Source of the DNA: Candidatus Bathyarchaeota archaeon
GTDB lineage: Archaea; Thermoproteota; Bathyarchaeia; Bathyarchaeales; Bathyarchaeaceae
Direction of reading: 5' to 3'
Length of the DNA stretch: 64,000 bases
Assembly (NCBI GenBank): GCA_004376295.1
Contig: SOJZ01000041.1
Span: 46,041-110,040, forward strand
Shown here: one piece after another, positions 42,249 through 50,213 of the stretch
Numbering within the stretch: position 1 is the stretch's first letter
Layout: each line of letters starts with the position of its first letter
Made by a program: the position numbers and the translations under genes
Notes under the pieces: model-generated
Databases searched by the model: none
What the model saw: the letters and a program-made list of their open reading frames with translations, nothing else
What the model was told of the DNA's origin: nothing

Positions 42249-42767
42249 ATGCGTTCCAAAGCTTTGATTTTCTTTCTAGCAATCTCGTTCATTCTCACCG
42301 TTCTCGGCTTTTTCCTTTTTACATTTGAAGGTGGTTTTGGTGGAAGAGGGCACGGAATGGGCGACCAGATCCCACAGTCTTTCTTACTTCTCTTGTTTTT
42401 TGGACCTCTTGTTGCCTTATTGAGTGTACTAGGGTATACTCTGATTTTTCCAGAACTCGGAGAAGGCAAACCTAAGGTAGAGCCTTCTTCGGTGCCAACG
42501 GTTGAGAAAGGAGAATCTGCTCTTAGTGCAGTTTTGCGAGTTCTAAATGAGGATGAGAGAAAGGTGATTGAGATTTTGGTTGCTGAGGGTGGAACAATGT
42601 TACAGAAAGATATTCGCTGGAAGACTGGGCTATCACGAGTGAAGACCCACAGAATACTTTTCAGGTTAGCCAAGAGAGGAATTGTCTCAGCTGAGAAACA
42701 TTATAACACAAATAAAATAACATTAGCAGACTGGCTTAAGAACAAGAAAGGGCTGAAAAATGACTAA
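42249..42767 (+). CDS. membrane-anchored winged-HTH regulator
   Basis: 172 residues. Two N-terminal membrane helices (LIFFLAISFILTVLGFFLF and FLLLLFFGPLVALLSVLGYT) flank a short Gly/His-rich external loop. A linker leads to a MarR/IclR-like winged helix (LNEDERKVIEILVAEGG, LQKDIRWKTGLSRVKTHRIL, LAKRGIVSAEK). Such archaeal proteins bring DNA control to the membrane. Its stop overlaps the next gene by 8 nt, so the two are co-translated; it may sense the state of that transporter or metals. GGTTTTGG...GHGMG loop may bind metal (speculation). Confidence 0.8.
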   Translation: MRSKALIFFLAISFILTVLGFFLFTFEGGFGGRGHGMGDQIPQSFLLLLFFGPLVALLSVLGYTLIFPELGEGKPKVEPSSVPTVEKGESALSAVLRVLNEDERKVIEILVAEGGTMLQKDIRWKTGLSRVKTHRILFRLAKRGIVSAEKHYNTNKITLADWLKNKKGLKND

Positions 42768-43296
42768 AAACCTATCCGAAGAAACCTATCGTTTGGAAGG
42801 AATCACCTTTGGGCTTGCAGACGGTTTGATTATGTGTCTAGGTCTTATAATAGGAGTTGCTGAAGTTACCTCTGACACTCGGTTTGTGATAATTACGGGA
42901 ATAATCGGTGGCTTTGCCAACGCATTTGGAAATTCCATCGGGTTCTTCATGTCCCAATCAGCAGAAAGAGCATTACAAATTCATGAAACGACGGATCATG
43001 GAGTATCAACGAGAATACATTCTAAAAGGGAGATATTCACAAACACCTTCTTCGCATTCGCATCAACCATCGCCGCTGTGCTAGTTCTACTATTCCCATT
43101 CATAGTTCTCCAAATGAACCACGCCGTAATACTTACATTCGCAATCGGAACTATAATGGCATTCATTCTGGGAAGCTACGTAGGCAAAACAAGCCATGAA
43201 AACCCTTACAAAGAAGGACTAAAATACGCTCTACTCGCCATACTAGGAGCAATAATATCTCATTTCATAGCAGACCGTATCCAACTCCTAATCTAG
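42760..43296 (+). CDS. VIT1/CCC1-family membrane transporter
   Basis: 178 residues. The family pattern is clear: FGLADGLIMCLGLIIGVAEV with the first conserved Asp, GGFANAFGNSIGFFMSQSAE in TM2, then three further membrane segments. Members move Fe(II)/Mn(II) into vacuoles or out of the cytosol; the archaeal subgroup (TIGR00267-like) is little studied. Translationally coupled (8-nt overlap) with the membrane wHTH gene, suggesting metal-linked regulation. Confidence 0.85.
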   Translation: MTKNLSEETYRLEGITFGLADGLIMCLGLIIGVAEVTSDTRFVIITGIIGGFANAFGNSIGFFMSQSAERALQIHETTDHGVSTRIHSKREIFTNTFFAFASTIAAVLVLLFPFIVLQMNHAVILTFAIGTIMAFILGSYVGKTSHENPYKEGLKYALLAILGAIISHFIADRIQLLI

Positions 43297-43321
43297 AAAA
43301 CAATGTTAGAACAACATTTCC

Positions 43322-43723
43322 TTATTTCAGCAGCCCCAATTTCCCTATTCCCTCAATGATTTCCAAATCGGCAACAGCGTAGAAAACCCATTTTCCTTCT
43401 TTCCTTCTCTTAATAATGCCTTCTTTTTCCAGTATCCCTAGGTGGTGAGAGGCTGTTGGCTGTGTCAGATTTAGAGCAACCATTATTTCACACACGCACA
43501 TCTCACGTAGCATTAGGAGCCTTAAAATTCTGACCCTGTTTTCATCTGCTAAGGCTTTAAAAAATCTGCTTTGCTTTTTGGCTGATTCTTTACTTGCCAT
43601 CCTATTGGCGAGGTCTCTTAGTTCTTTCGCATACTTGGATGCGTCTTCGGTTGGACAGACGCACGATCTGACTAGTCTTGCTAATCGTTTATCCGCATCA
43701 GTTTTAGACATGTTTATTCTCAC
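43322..43723 (-). CDS. arsR: ArsR-family repressor
   Basis: 133 residues. Winged HTH with the metalloid site CVCEIMVALNLTQPTASHH: the CxC pair before the recognition helix is the classic As(III)-binding element, with additional Cys in the N-terminal VRSCVCPTE. The wing KRRKEGKWVFYAV follows. It is divergent from acr3, about 100 nt away, and presumably represses both until arsenite is bound. A 12-bp palindrome lies 24 nt upstream. Confidence 0.93.
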   Translation of the reverse strand: MRINMSKTDADKRLARLVRSCVCPTEDASKYAKELRDLANRMASKESAKKQSRFFKALADENRVRILRLLMLREMCVCEIMVALNLTQPTASHHLGILEKEGIIKRRKEGKWVFYAVADLEIIEGIGKLGLLK

Positions 43724-43746
43724 CAGTAATTTGTATCGAAATATCT

Positions 43747-43758
43747 AAATATATATTT
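43747..43758. promoter_or_regulatory. candidate ArsR operator/TATA in the arsR-acr3 gap
   Basis: AAATATATATTT is a perfect 12-bp palindrome 24 nt ahead of arsR. A TATA-like TTATATTTAA lies at about 43775 for acr3, and a second AT-rich imperfect palindrome (ATACATCAATATAT) is at about 43786. Confidence 0.5.
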
Positions 43759-43824
43759 GGGAGACAATAAAACATTATATTTAAATACATCAATATATAA
43801 CTCCCCTTGAAGGGGGTTCAGAAA

Positions 43825-44862
43825 ATGCCCAACTCCCAAAAAAAGAAGGTTTCCCTCGGGATTTTCGAGAAATATCTCACGTTGTGGATTGCTATTTGTA
43901 TCCCAGTAGGATTGTTGCTGGGAAGGTTCTTTCCTTCATTTGGTCAATTTTTGGATTCTTTGAAAGCTGGTAACTTGTCTATCCCTATTGGCGTTTGCTT
44001 GTTTTTCATGATGTATCCCACAGTGGTAGGAATAAGATTCCGTGATGTTATTAAGTCCACGAAAAAGCCTAAACCTTTACTGCTTACCATAATTGCCAAC
44101 TGGTTAATTGCTCCGCCACTAATGACACTTTATGCAAATTTGATATTAACCGACCCATTGCAGAAAGCTGGAGTTATTCTACTTGGACTGTCACCGTGCA
44201 CAGCTATGGTAATGTGGTGGATAATGTTAGCTAAAGGAGACTTAGCACAAGGACTCATAAACACTACCATAAATGCTCTTTTGATGATAGCTCTGTATGC
44301 CCCACTAGCAGCCTTCTACATGGGAATAAGCAACATACCCATTCCATGGGACCTAATCGTCTACAGCGTAATCTTCTTTATAGCCCTACCCGTCTTCTTG
44401 GGAGCACTATCCAGACGGGTTATTATGAACAAAAAAGGCGAAGAATGGTTTAATGAAATATATCTTGGGTTGGTGCGTAAAATATCCATAATCGCGTTAC
44501 TGCTCACACTAATCGTCATGTTCTCTCTTGAAGGAGAAGTTATCCTAAACAATCCAGCACTTGTCGCTCTGCTAGCAGCCCCAAACTTGCTTCACTACGT
44601 TACAATGATTACCCTAACATACTCCATAGCTTGGCTATCCAACTGGAACTATCAAACTTCAATTGTAACCACGCTTATAGGCTCAAGCAGCCACTTTGAA
44701 GTTGCAATAGCAGTTGCAACAACAATTTTCGGCATAGGCTCTGGAGCCGCCCTAGCCACAGTCATCGGCCCGTTGATGGAAGTTCCTCTCATGCTCTCTC
44801 TCACCAAACTTGGCTTATGGACCAGCAAATACTTTCCAAGAAAAATGCATGCAGCAAAGTAA
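43825..44862 (+). CDS. acr3: Acr3-family arsenite efflux transporter
   Basis: 345 residues from the ATG at 43825 (AAGGGGG 11 nt upstream); an in-frame TTG at 43807 is less likely. About 10 membrane segments. Family motifs: FFMMYPTVVGIRF, LGLSPCTAMVMWWIMLAKGD (the conserved Cys region) and GSSSHFEVAIAVATTIFG. It exports arsenite. Divergently transcribed from arsR. The C-terminus ends RKMHAAK, and a ATGCATGCA motif encodes the MHA, another case of the motif meeting a gene end. Confidence 0.95.
   Translation: MPNSQKKKVSLGIFEKYLTLWIAICIPVGLLLGRFFPSFGQFLDSLKAGNLSIPIGVCLFFMMYPTVVGIRFRDVIKSTKKPKPLLLTIIANWLIAPPLMTLYANLILTDPLQKAGVILLGLSPCTAMVMWWIMLAKGDLAQGLINTTINALLMIALYAPLAAFYMGISNIPIPWDLIVYSVIFFIALPVFLGALSRRVIMNKKGEEWFNEIYLGLVRKISIIALLLTLIVMFSLEGEVILNNPALVALLAAPNLLHYVTMITLTYSIAWLSNWNYQTSIVTTLIGSSSHFEVAIAVATTIFGIGSGAALATVIGPLMEVPLMLSLTKLGLWTSKYFPRKMHAAK
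44845..44853. repeat. ATGCATGCA motif inside the acr3 3' end
   Basis: Copy within the last codons of acr3, 9 nt before the end of the stop codon. Confidence 0.8.
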
Positions 44863-44931
44863 AACTATAACTGATAAATAGGAGTTTGCTGAAATCATGC
44901 ATACATAAACTGAAAGGCGCGCGTATGTGCA

Positions 44932-46155
44932 ATGAGTTCTGCAAAAACGGACACCATTGAAGTCAGCGTATTGACCAAGGTTTTCGACGGCAGGGTTAGG
45001 GCAGTAGATGAAATAAGTTTTATTGTGAAGGAAGGCGAAATTCTAGGGTTTCTTGGTCCTAATGGGGCTGGCAAAACGACCACGCTAAATATATTGTCAA
45101 CACTGTTGAAACCAACCAGCGGCACGGCTACTATAAACGGACATGACATTGTTGAAGAACCAGACGCAGTCCGCCGAAGTATAGGATATGTATTCCAAGA
45201 TCCAACGCTGGACATAGAATTAACTGGCCGCGAGAACTTAGACTTCCATGGGCGACTATACAACCTAAATCGAAATCTACGAAAGCAACGGATTAAGGAA
45301 ATGTTGGAGATAGTCCAACTTACTGATCGAGCTGACGACCTCGTTAAGACTTATAGCGGCGGTATGAAAAGGCGACTGGAAATAGCAAGGGGATTACTCC
45401 ACTACCCCAAAGTTCTCTTTTTGGATGAGCCAACACTGGGTCTCGACCCCCAGACTCGCCGTTCCATTTGGGAACACATCCAACGCCTGAATCAAGAGGA
45501 GAAAATCACGATCATTCTGACCACGCACTACACGGAAGAAGCAGACTATCTCTGTGGCCGCATTCTTATCATTGACTTTGGCAAAATCGTGGCGCTGGAC
45601 ACACCGGACAAGCTGAAAGCACAGTTAGAAGGAGATGTTGTGAGCCTAACCTTCAAAGCTCCTGAGATGATTTCGAAAGTGCGTCCCCTCTTTGAGAAAA
45701 AGAATTGGATACGTCGTATTCATCTTGTGTCCGCTGATGACAACCAAGCCACAGCAAGCAGGATGATGAATATGATGCACGGAATGGCTGCTGGTTCAGG
45801 GATGATGGGCGGAATAAGCCATGGAAGCACTGGTCGTAGCAGGATACCCAAACACTTTGAGAAAATGCCGTCACAAGGTACAACTAGCCAAAACAGTTCC
45901 AGCAATCAAGCCCCAAGTTCAAAGCGATTAAACTTGTTGGTGGATGACGGTGGACATCGAATCCCTAGCATCGTTAAACTAGCAGATGAAGCTGGAGTAG
46001 TCTTAGAATCAGTGGAGCTACACAAGCCAACACTTGATGATGTCTTCATCTCAGTAACAGGACGGAACATCAGAGACCAACGCGGGAGCTTTATGGAGAT
46101 GGTACGGCGTCACCGAATAATGCGGCAAGCTCGAGGGCGACAGGTCCATGGTTAA
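44932..46155 (+). CDS. ABC transporter ATPase, DrrA-type, with Met/His-rich insertion
   Basis: 407 residues. Walker A GPNGAGKTT, Q-loop YVFQDPTLD, signature YSGGMKRR, Walker B VLFLDEPTLGLD and switch His TTHYTEEAD are intact. After the ATPase core (about 240 residues) the accessory domain (VSLTFKAPEMISKVRPLF) is interrupted by a low-complexity Met/Gly/Ser/His stretch (MMNMMHGMAAGSGMMGG) and a Ser/Gln linker, unusual for DrrA. It pairs with the downstream permease. The Met/His cluster could bind a soft metal. Confidence 0.93.
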   Translation: MSSAKTDTIEVSVLTKVFDGRVRAVDEISFIVKEGEILGFLGPNGAGKTTTLNILSTLLKPTSGTATINGHDIVEEPDAVRRSIGYVFQDPTLDIELTGRENLDFHGRLYNLNRNLRKQRIKEMLEIVQLTDRADDLVKTYSGGMKRRLEIARGLLHYPKVLFLDEPTLGLDPQTRRSIWEHIQRLNQEEKITIILTTHYTEEADYLCGRILIIDFGKIVALDTPDKLKAQLEGDVVSLTFKAPEMISKVRPLFEKKNWIRRIHLVSADDNQATASRMMNMMHGMAAGSGMMGGISHGSTGRSRIPKHFEKMPSQGTTSQNSSSNQAPSSKRLNLLVDDGGHRIPSIVKLADEAGVVLESVELHKPTLDDVFISVTGRNIRDQRGSFMEMVRRHRIMRQARGRQVHG

Positions 46156-46185
46156 TGCGTTCATTCAAGAGGAGTTTGAAACATA

Positions 46186-46974
46186 ATGGTTCAACCATTA
46201 TCTGGTCAAGCAATTTACGTGGTCTTACTCCGAGAACTGAAACGCTACTGGCGAGCGAAGGCACGTATTATCTCGTCTGTGGCCCAAAGCTTCTTCTTCC
46301 TTGCTATATTCGGCGTGGGACTAGGCGGGTTTATTGGTGGTGTCGGCAAAGTTAGCTACCTCTCTTATTTGGCACCAGGCATTATTTGCATGGGACTCCT
46401 CTTTGGCTCAGTGTTCTCCGGGGTTTCAGTTATTTTTGATCGCCAATTTGGCTTCATGAAGGAGATGCTAGTCGCACCTGTCAGCCGAACCAGCATTATC
46501 CTAGGCAAAATCCTTGGTGGCGCCGTGACAGCGTCGATTCAGGGCATAATATTAATGGCGGTCGCCGGAATCATGGGTGCTTTTGCACTAACTCCAGCTT
46601 TGATCTTTGGAGCACTTGCAGCAATAGGCGTTATGCTACTCATCACGGCTGGCTTTGTGGGTCTGGGCGTGGCGATCGGGTCAACTCTCAACGATTTCCA
46701 CGCATTCCAGCTACTGTCTACCTTCGTGATATGGCCACTATTCATGTTGTCAGGTGCGTTCTTTCCCATAGATGCTGTGCCTTTACCTCTTCAAGTCGCG
46801 ATGTTATTTGATCCCATGTTTTATGGAGTCGAACTGTTGCGATGGTGTCTGCTAGGAGTAGGAACGCCGATGCTTGGCCCATTTGGGTGGCTGATCAGCT
46901 TAGGAGTGCTCACAGGCTTCAACGCATTGATGATAGGCATCGGTACATATCTCTTCTCTCGCGCCCAAGTCTGA
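46186..46974 (+). CDS. ABC-2 type permease, DrrB-like
   Basis: 262 residues, six predicted membrane segments, AGGAGTTT ahead of the ATG. SVAQSFFFLAIFGVGLGGFI, SYLAPGIICMGLLFGSVFSG and MLSGAFFPIDAVPLPLQ are characteristic of DrrB/NodJ permeases. With the upstream ATPase it forms an exporter of drugs, lipids or other hydrophobic compounds. The intergenic space is about 30 nt, so it is an operon. The following 250 nt hold an alternating motif near 47000 and nothing else recognisable. Confidence 0.93.
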   Translation: MVQPLSGQAIYVVLLRELKRYWRAKARIISSVAQSFFFLAIFGVGLGGFIGGVGKVSYLSYLAPGIICMGLLFGSVFSGVSVIFDRQFGFMKEMLVAPVSRTSIILGKILGGAVTASIQGIILMAVAGIMGAFALTPALIFGALAAIGVMLLITAGFVGLGVAIGSTLNDFHAFQLLSTFVIWPLFMLSGAFFPIDAVPLPLQVAMLFDPMFYGVELLRWCLLGVGTPMLGPFGWLISLGVLTGFNALMIGIGTYLFSRAQV

Positions 46975-47219
46975 AGGCACCTAGCGCGAGAAGAATCCAG
47001 CGTGCACGCATGCTTAGAAAGACTGCTCTTTCATGGTCTTACGCATTCAGCTTTTGGTCTATAGGGTCTTTTTGGCTTAGGTTTGCTATGCTTCGGGCAG
47101 CGCTTAACACAAACAAACACGCCCTGGCGAACCTCAAAAACACAACCGCAAATATCTGTTAACGTTTTAGTCAACCCCACATCACGTTCTCAAAATAGCA
47201 TGTACCGAAGTTTATAACC

Positions 47220-47228
47220 TGCATGCAT
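47220..47228. repeat. TGCATGCAT motif
   Basis: Copy directly abutting the stop codon of the minus-strand membrane protein at 47229. Confidence 0.85.
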
Positions 47229-47543
47229 CTATTGCATTTCATGGATTTTTTTCAATTCGTGTAGATACTGACCCCTGTCCAGTCTATACTTGACACTTAG
47301 GATGCCCCCAGAGATTACTGAGGCCAATCCAGTTAACGTAAAAAACAGTCCCAAAAGATGAACTGGAGTAGGTTCAACGCAGTATGGAATTATTAGCAAC
47401 CAATCTGGGCTTTCTGTTGCCAGAACTGTTTGGAGAGTTCCCACCGAAAACAAGATAACACCTAAAATTACAAGCAAATGTGCTTGTGTTTGGTTGTGTC
47501 TGGACTCCTCAGACTTTTCGCGTAAGTAATCTCGGAGGGACAA
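47229..47543 (-). CDS. two-TM membrane protein of unknown function
   Basis: 104 residues. Hydrophilic N-terminus (SLRDYLREKSEESRHNQTQ), then hydrophobic helices LLVILGVILFSVGTLQTVLA and VHLLGLFFTLTGLASVISGG, ending in a basic amphipathic tail. No family recognised. Composition and helix placement are protein-like. Confidence 0.6.
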   Translation of the reverse strand: MSLRDYLREKSEESRHNQTQAHLLVILGVILFSVGTLQTVLATESPDWLLIIPYCVEPTPVHLLGLFFTLTGLASVISGGILSVKYRLDRGQYLHELKKIHEMQ

Positions 47544-47739
47544 ATCTTTTCCACTTTTTATGATTCTATGGATTTGTAATAAAAATATTGTGTACTAGTG
47601 ATTCAGATTTGGAATTGCACAGTCTTTCCTTTATCATTTCTCCATTTTTTCTCCATTTTTGGATGCATACTATCCTGTACCCCAAGCTTCAAAAAGAATG
47701 TATATTTTCATCTATATATGCAAAAAAGGCATGGATTGC

Positions 47740-47838
47740 TTATCTACGGGTTAGGATGTATACTGAGCCTGCGATGATTAGTGTCCCAAAGATGATTGCT
47801 ATATATAAGCCTACGCATGTATGCTCTATGGAACATTA
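47740..47838 (-). pseudogene. C-terminal fragment related to the zinc-ribbon membrane protein at 48221
   Basis: On the minus strand the frame ending at the stop 47740 reads GLYIAIIFGTLIIAGSVYIL then TRR, closely matching the C-terminus FVIIFGILFVGGAIFALTRR of the protein at 48221-48601. Upstream of the fragment the frame is short and meets a stop. An alternating TACGCATGTATGC motif lies where the similarity begins. It is a truncated duplicate in an otherwise empty 47544-47879 stretch. Confidence 0.5.
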
Positions 47839-47879
47839 CTACATCAATGTCTTAAACCTCTGCATGAAGATTATTGAAT

Positions 47880-47950
47880 TGGTGCGGAAAGGGAACCTAC
47901 TGACAGATGATAACCTTCCTCTCACTCTCTCACTTCTGAACTCCGCACCA
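47880..47950. repeat. 71-nt inverted-repeat element, copy A
   Basis: TGGTGCGG (47880) and CCGCACCA (47943) close a 71-nt unit with an internal pyrimidine tract (CCTTCCTCTCACTCTCTC). The same layout recurs at 48862-48941. The right flank CCGCACCACTTTAA also matches, as an inverted repeat, the left flank of copy B (TTAAAGTGGTGCGG). Confidence 0.6.
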
Positions 47951-48030
47951 CTTTAAAATAAGAAGTTCTCCAAAACATGCATGTGCATGGGTGAGCCGAA
48001 AGCTTCATTCTTTGCTTCAACTATTTTGAC

Positions 48031-48138
48031 ATGGTGATCAAGTTGGGTATGGGAAAAGGTTCCAAGAAGAAACCAATGACCAAGAAGGAAAGAGCGGAGA
48101 AAAGAAAGAAGCGCAAGGAGAAACGCTCCAAGAAGTAG
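48031..48138 (+). CDS. small, highly basic Lys/Arg-rich protein
   Basis: 35 codons from the ATG at 48031, or 29 from the ATG at 48049, which has GGTGATC 9 nt upstream and is preferred. The sequence (MGKGSKKKPMTKKERAEKRK ...) is almost entirely Lys, Arg and Glu, a nucleic-acid-binding-like tail. It is too short for most gene finders. The stop precedes a TGCATGC motif by 15 nt. Coding status is moderately supported by the ribosome binding site and composition. Confidence 0.5.
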   Translation: MVIKLGMGKGSKKKPMTKKERAEKRKKRKEKRSKK

Positions 48139-48153
48139 TGACACGATATTTCC

Positions 48154-48163
48154 TGCATGCATG
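48154..48163. repeat. TGCATGCATG motif
   Basis: Copy 16 nt after the stop of the small basic protein. Confidence 0.8.
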
Positions 48164-48220
48164 TCGAAAGCCTTATGAACACTTGCTGTTGATACAGTTG
48201 CCCATTGGAGTGGAAATTTC

Positions 48221-48601
48221 TTGGTTTATTGCACTAAATGTGGTACCAAGAACAAGGAAGATGCTAAACACTGCAGTAAGTGCGGGGCCAACCTAGAGGT
48301 CTCACGCGAGAAACGCTTGGAAAAACGTGCAGAGGAATGGGGAGAAGAATTTGGGAGACGCGCAGAGGAGTGGGGAGAACAGTTTGGAAAGCGTGTGGAA
48401 GAGGAATGTTTTGGACTCCCCCATGGCGGCGCAATCTTTGGGCTATTCATTGGCATAATAATAATACTTGCAGGAACTATTTTTCTCCTACAGGAAATGG
48501 GCGTGGTCGTGGAAAGCTTTGACCTCCTTTGGCCATTCTTTGTAATCATCTTTGGAATACTATTCGTCGGTGGCGCTATATTCGCCTTAACCCGCAGATA
48601 A
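48221..48601 (+). CDS. zinc-ribbon membrane protein with heptad repeats
   Basis: 126 residues from a TTG with GGAGTG upstream. The N-terminal zinc ribbon (YCTKCGTKNKEDAKHCSKCG) has four Cys. A short tandem repeat of AEEWGEEFGRR / AEEWGEQFGKR follows, then two membrane helices (GLFIGIIIILAGTIFLLQ and LLWPFFVIIFGILFVGGAIF), similar to DUF5668/LiaF-type proteins. Role unknown; perhaps a membrane stress sensor. A truncated relative lies at 47740. Confidence 0.75.
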   Translation: MVYCTKCGTKNKEDAKHCSKCGANLEVSREKRLEKRAEEWGEEFGRRAEEWGEQFGKRVEEECFGLPHGGAIFGLFIGIIIILAGTIFLLQEMGVVVESFDLLWPFFVIIFGILFVGGAIFALTRR

Positions 48602-48608
48602 ACACTCT

Positions 48609-48619
48609 ATGCATGCATG
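48609..48619. repeat. ATGCATGCATG motif
   Basis: Copy 8 nt after the stop of the zinc-ribbon membrane protein. Confidence 0.85.
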
Positions 48620-48861
48620 TGGGATCTTTGGGCGTTTCTAGGCGTCTATCAGATTACTCGACCATACTGGCCTTTCATCGAGTAGCCTTCATCGAGCAAG
48701 AACAAGGTAATTATCGCCTGCTGATACGGCACCTCTCCTGAAAGACTTTGCCTAACGCCCGTTCTTAGTTTTAGAGGATTTTTTATAAAATAATGATGAC
48801 GGAATGCTCTATGAAGGATTGTTGCATTAGATATTAATAGAGAATTTCCCAAGTCTTAAAG

Positions 48862-48941
48862 TGGTGCGGGGATGGCCCTAGCATAGATTGACTTTGTTAT
48901 GGACTTCCTCTCTTCTCTCTCTATTACCCAGACCCGCACCA
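48862..48941. repeat. 80-nt inverted-repeat element, copy B
   Basis: TGGTGCGGG (48862-48870) and CCCGCACCA (48933-48941), a perfect 9-bp pair, enclose a unit with the pyrimidine tract CTTCCTCTCTTCTCTCTC in the same relative place as copy A. The ends (GCGGGGATGGCC and CCGCACCA) are tRNA-like, but no T-loop is present. It is either a miniature mobile element or a structured RNA. It dominates the 48620-49052 gap. Confidence 0.6.
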
Positions 48942-48960
48942 GAAGCTGATTATATTAGTC

Positions 48961-48969
48961 TGCATGCAT
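48961..48969. repeat. TGCATGCAT motif
   Basis: Copy 92 nt upstream of the AhpD-like gene and just after element copy B. Confidence 0.8.
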
Positions 48970-49052
48970 TCACGACACACATCTCCATCGAAGACAATCA
49001 CAAGCGCAAAACATTTTTGTAATGTTAACAGTCAAGAGAGGGTTAGGGGATT

Positions 49053-49424
49053 GTGTTGGGTAGACTTGAAGAGTTTAAGCGTTACCGTGAACGCATGAAT
49101 GCACGCATTCTTTCCACTGGTAATCTTGAGATTAAACGGTTTTTCGCGTTGGACAGTCGCGTGTACAAAAAGGGGGCTTTGGATGTTAGAACTAAGGAGC
49201 TTCTGGGCTTGGTTGCTTCCACAGTATTGCGCTGCAATGATTGCATCACTTATCATGTCATCCGTTGTGTGCAGGAGGGCGTTTCTGACGTGGAGTTTCT
49301 TGAAGCTTTAAATGTTGCATTGATTGTTGGTGGGTCAATTACGATTCCTCATATACGCAGAGCAGTAGATGTACTCGACCGATGTAGAGAGAAGCAGAGA
49401 AAAGGCGAGTCCGTTGATGTTTAG
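49053..49424 (+). CDS. carboxymuconolactone decarboxylase / AhpD-like protein
   Basis: 123 residues from a GTG. The CMD fold with the AhpD-type catalytic motif: CNDCITYHV (CxxC with a trailing His) and GSITIPHIRRAVDVLDR. Family members act as peroxidase-type thiol reductants or in proton transfer. Probably part of oxidative-stress defence; the GAF/fRMsr-like gene lies 48 nt downstream. Confidence 0.92.
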   Translation: MLGRLEEFKRYRERMNARILSTGNLEIKRFFALDSRVYKKGALDVRTKELLGLVASTVLRCNDCITYHVIRCVQEGVSDVEFLEALNVALIVGGSITIPHIRRAVDVLDRCREKQRKGESVDV

Positions 49425-49472
49425 GCGAAAGAAAACTGTGTAACAATTAAGAAAATTACAGAAGGAGAATGC

Positions 49473-49943
49473 ATGAAGAAAAAGGCGGAATCATTAGATT
49501 TCCTTACTGAAAAAATAAGGGAGATTGCGAAAGGCGAATTTGATAAGAATGCAAAACTTGAGGCCATCTGTAAATTACTTAAGGACAACGTTTCTCATTA
49601 TGATTGGGCCGGTTTCTATCTTGTAGACAAAACAAGACAAAAAGAACTTATACTTGGCCCGTTTGAAGGAGAACCCACAGAACACGTGAGAATACAGTTT
49701 GGCAGAGGCATATGCGGCCAGGCAGCACAACTCAAAAGAACATTTGTCGTACAGGATGTTTCAAAAGAAACAAACTATCTTTCATGCAGCCTAAACGTAA
49801 AATCTGAAATTGTCATGCCGATTTTCAAGAACGGAAAAATTGTCGGTGAACTCGACATAGATTCTCACACTCTCTCAGCATTTACCCACGAAGACGAGGT
49901 GTTTCTCAGGAAAATATGTAAAATAGTGTCTAGACTTCTTTGA
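49473..49943 (+). CDS. GAF-domain protein, free methionine-(R)-sulfoxide reductase-like
   Basis: 156 residues, single GAF domain. HYDWAGFYLVDK, LGPFEGEPTEHVRIQFGRGI, CGQAA and SEIVMPIFKNGKIVGELDID match the fRMsr fold. Of the three catalytic-region Cys in fRMsr, the first (normally after GxPxC) is missing, while the GICGQAA Cys and the LSCS Cys are present. It may reduce free Met-(R)-sulfoxide or be a redox sensor. It follows the AhpD-like gene on the same strand, consistent with oxidative stress. Confidence 0.8.
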   Translation: MKKKAESLDFLTEKIREIAKGEFDKNAKLEAICKLLKDNVSHYDWAGFYLVDKTRQKELILGPFEGEPTEHVRIQFGRGICGQAAQLKRTFVVQDVSKETNYLSCSLNVKSEIVMPIFKNGKIVGELDIDSHTLSAFTHEDEVFLRKICKIVSRLL

Positions 49944-49951
49944 AGGCTCCA

Positions 49952-49963
49952 CATGCATGCATG
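49952..49963. repeat. CATGCATGCATG motif
   Basis: A 12-bp copy 9 nt after the GAF gene stop. In the rest of 49964-50213 only a TATA-like CTTATATC (50157) is recognisable. Confidence 0.85.
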
Positions 49964-50213
49964 AACGGTAATAGGCTGATAATTGTTATAAGCTGGAACA
50001 GTATCAAGAAGGCTTATTTTATTTGCGCGCGCGATCGATGGAATCAGGATTGCGGTTGCAGGAATCCGAGCATGGCGAAAATAGCTATTGTAAAATTAAA
50101 CATTAGGTAACTTCGAAGAATTCTTCTGCGTGCGCACAACCGAATTGGCCGCTAATCTTATATCAATATACCGCAGGCTAATAAGCGGAAGACATTCAGG
50201 GGTAGATTAGAAG

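Noticed and set aside
47588..47956. 122-codon open frame on the plus strand
   Set aside because: It lies over the minus-strand fragment of the zinc-ribbon membrane protein and over element copy A. Its translation shows no domain and no ribosome binding site.
48649..48852. 67-codon minus-strand frame in the 48.6 kb gap
   Set aside because: Basic, domain-free, no ribosome binding site; probably chance.
48862..48941. tRNA gene with tRNA-like ends (GCGGGGATGGCC ... CCGCACCA)
   Set aside because: No T-loop, no D-arm or anticodon arm; the interior is a pyrimidine tract. It is treated as a repeat element instead.
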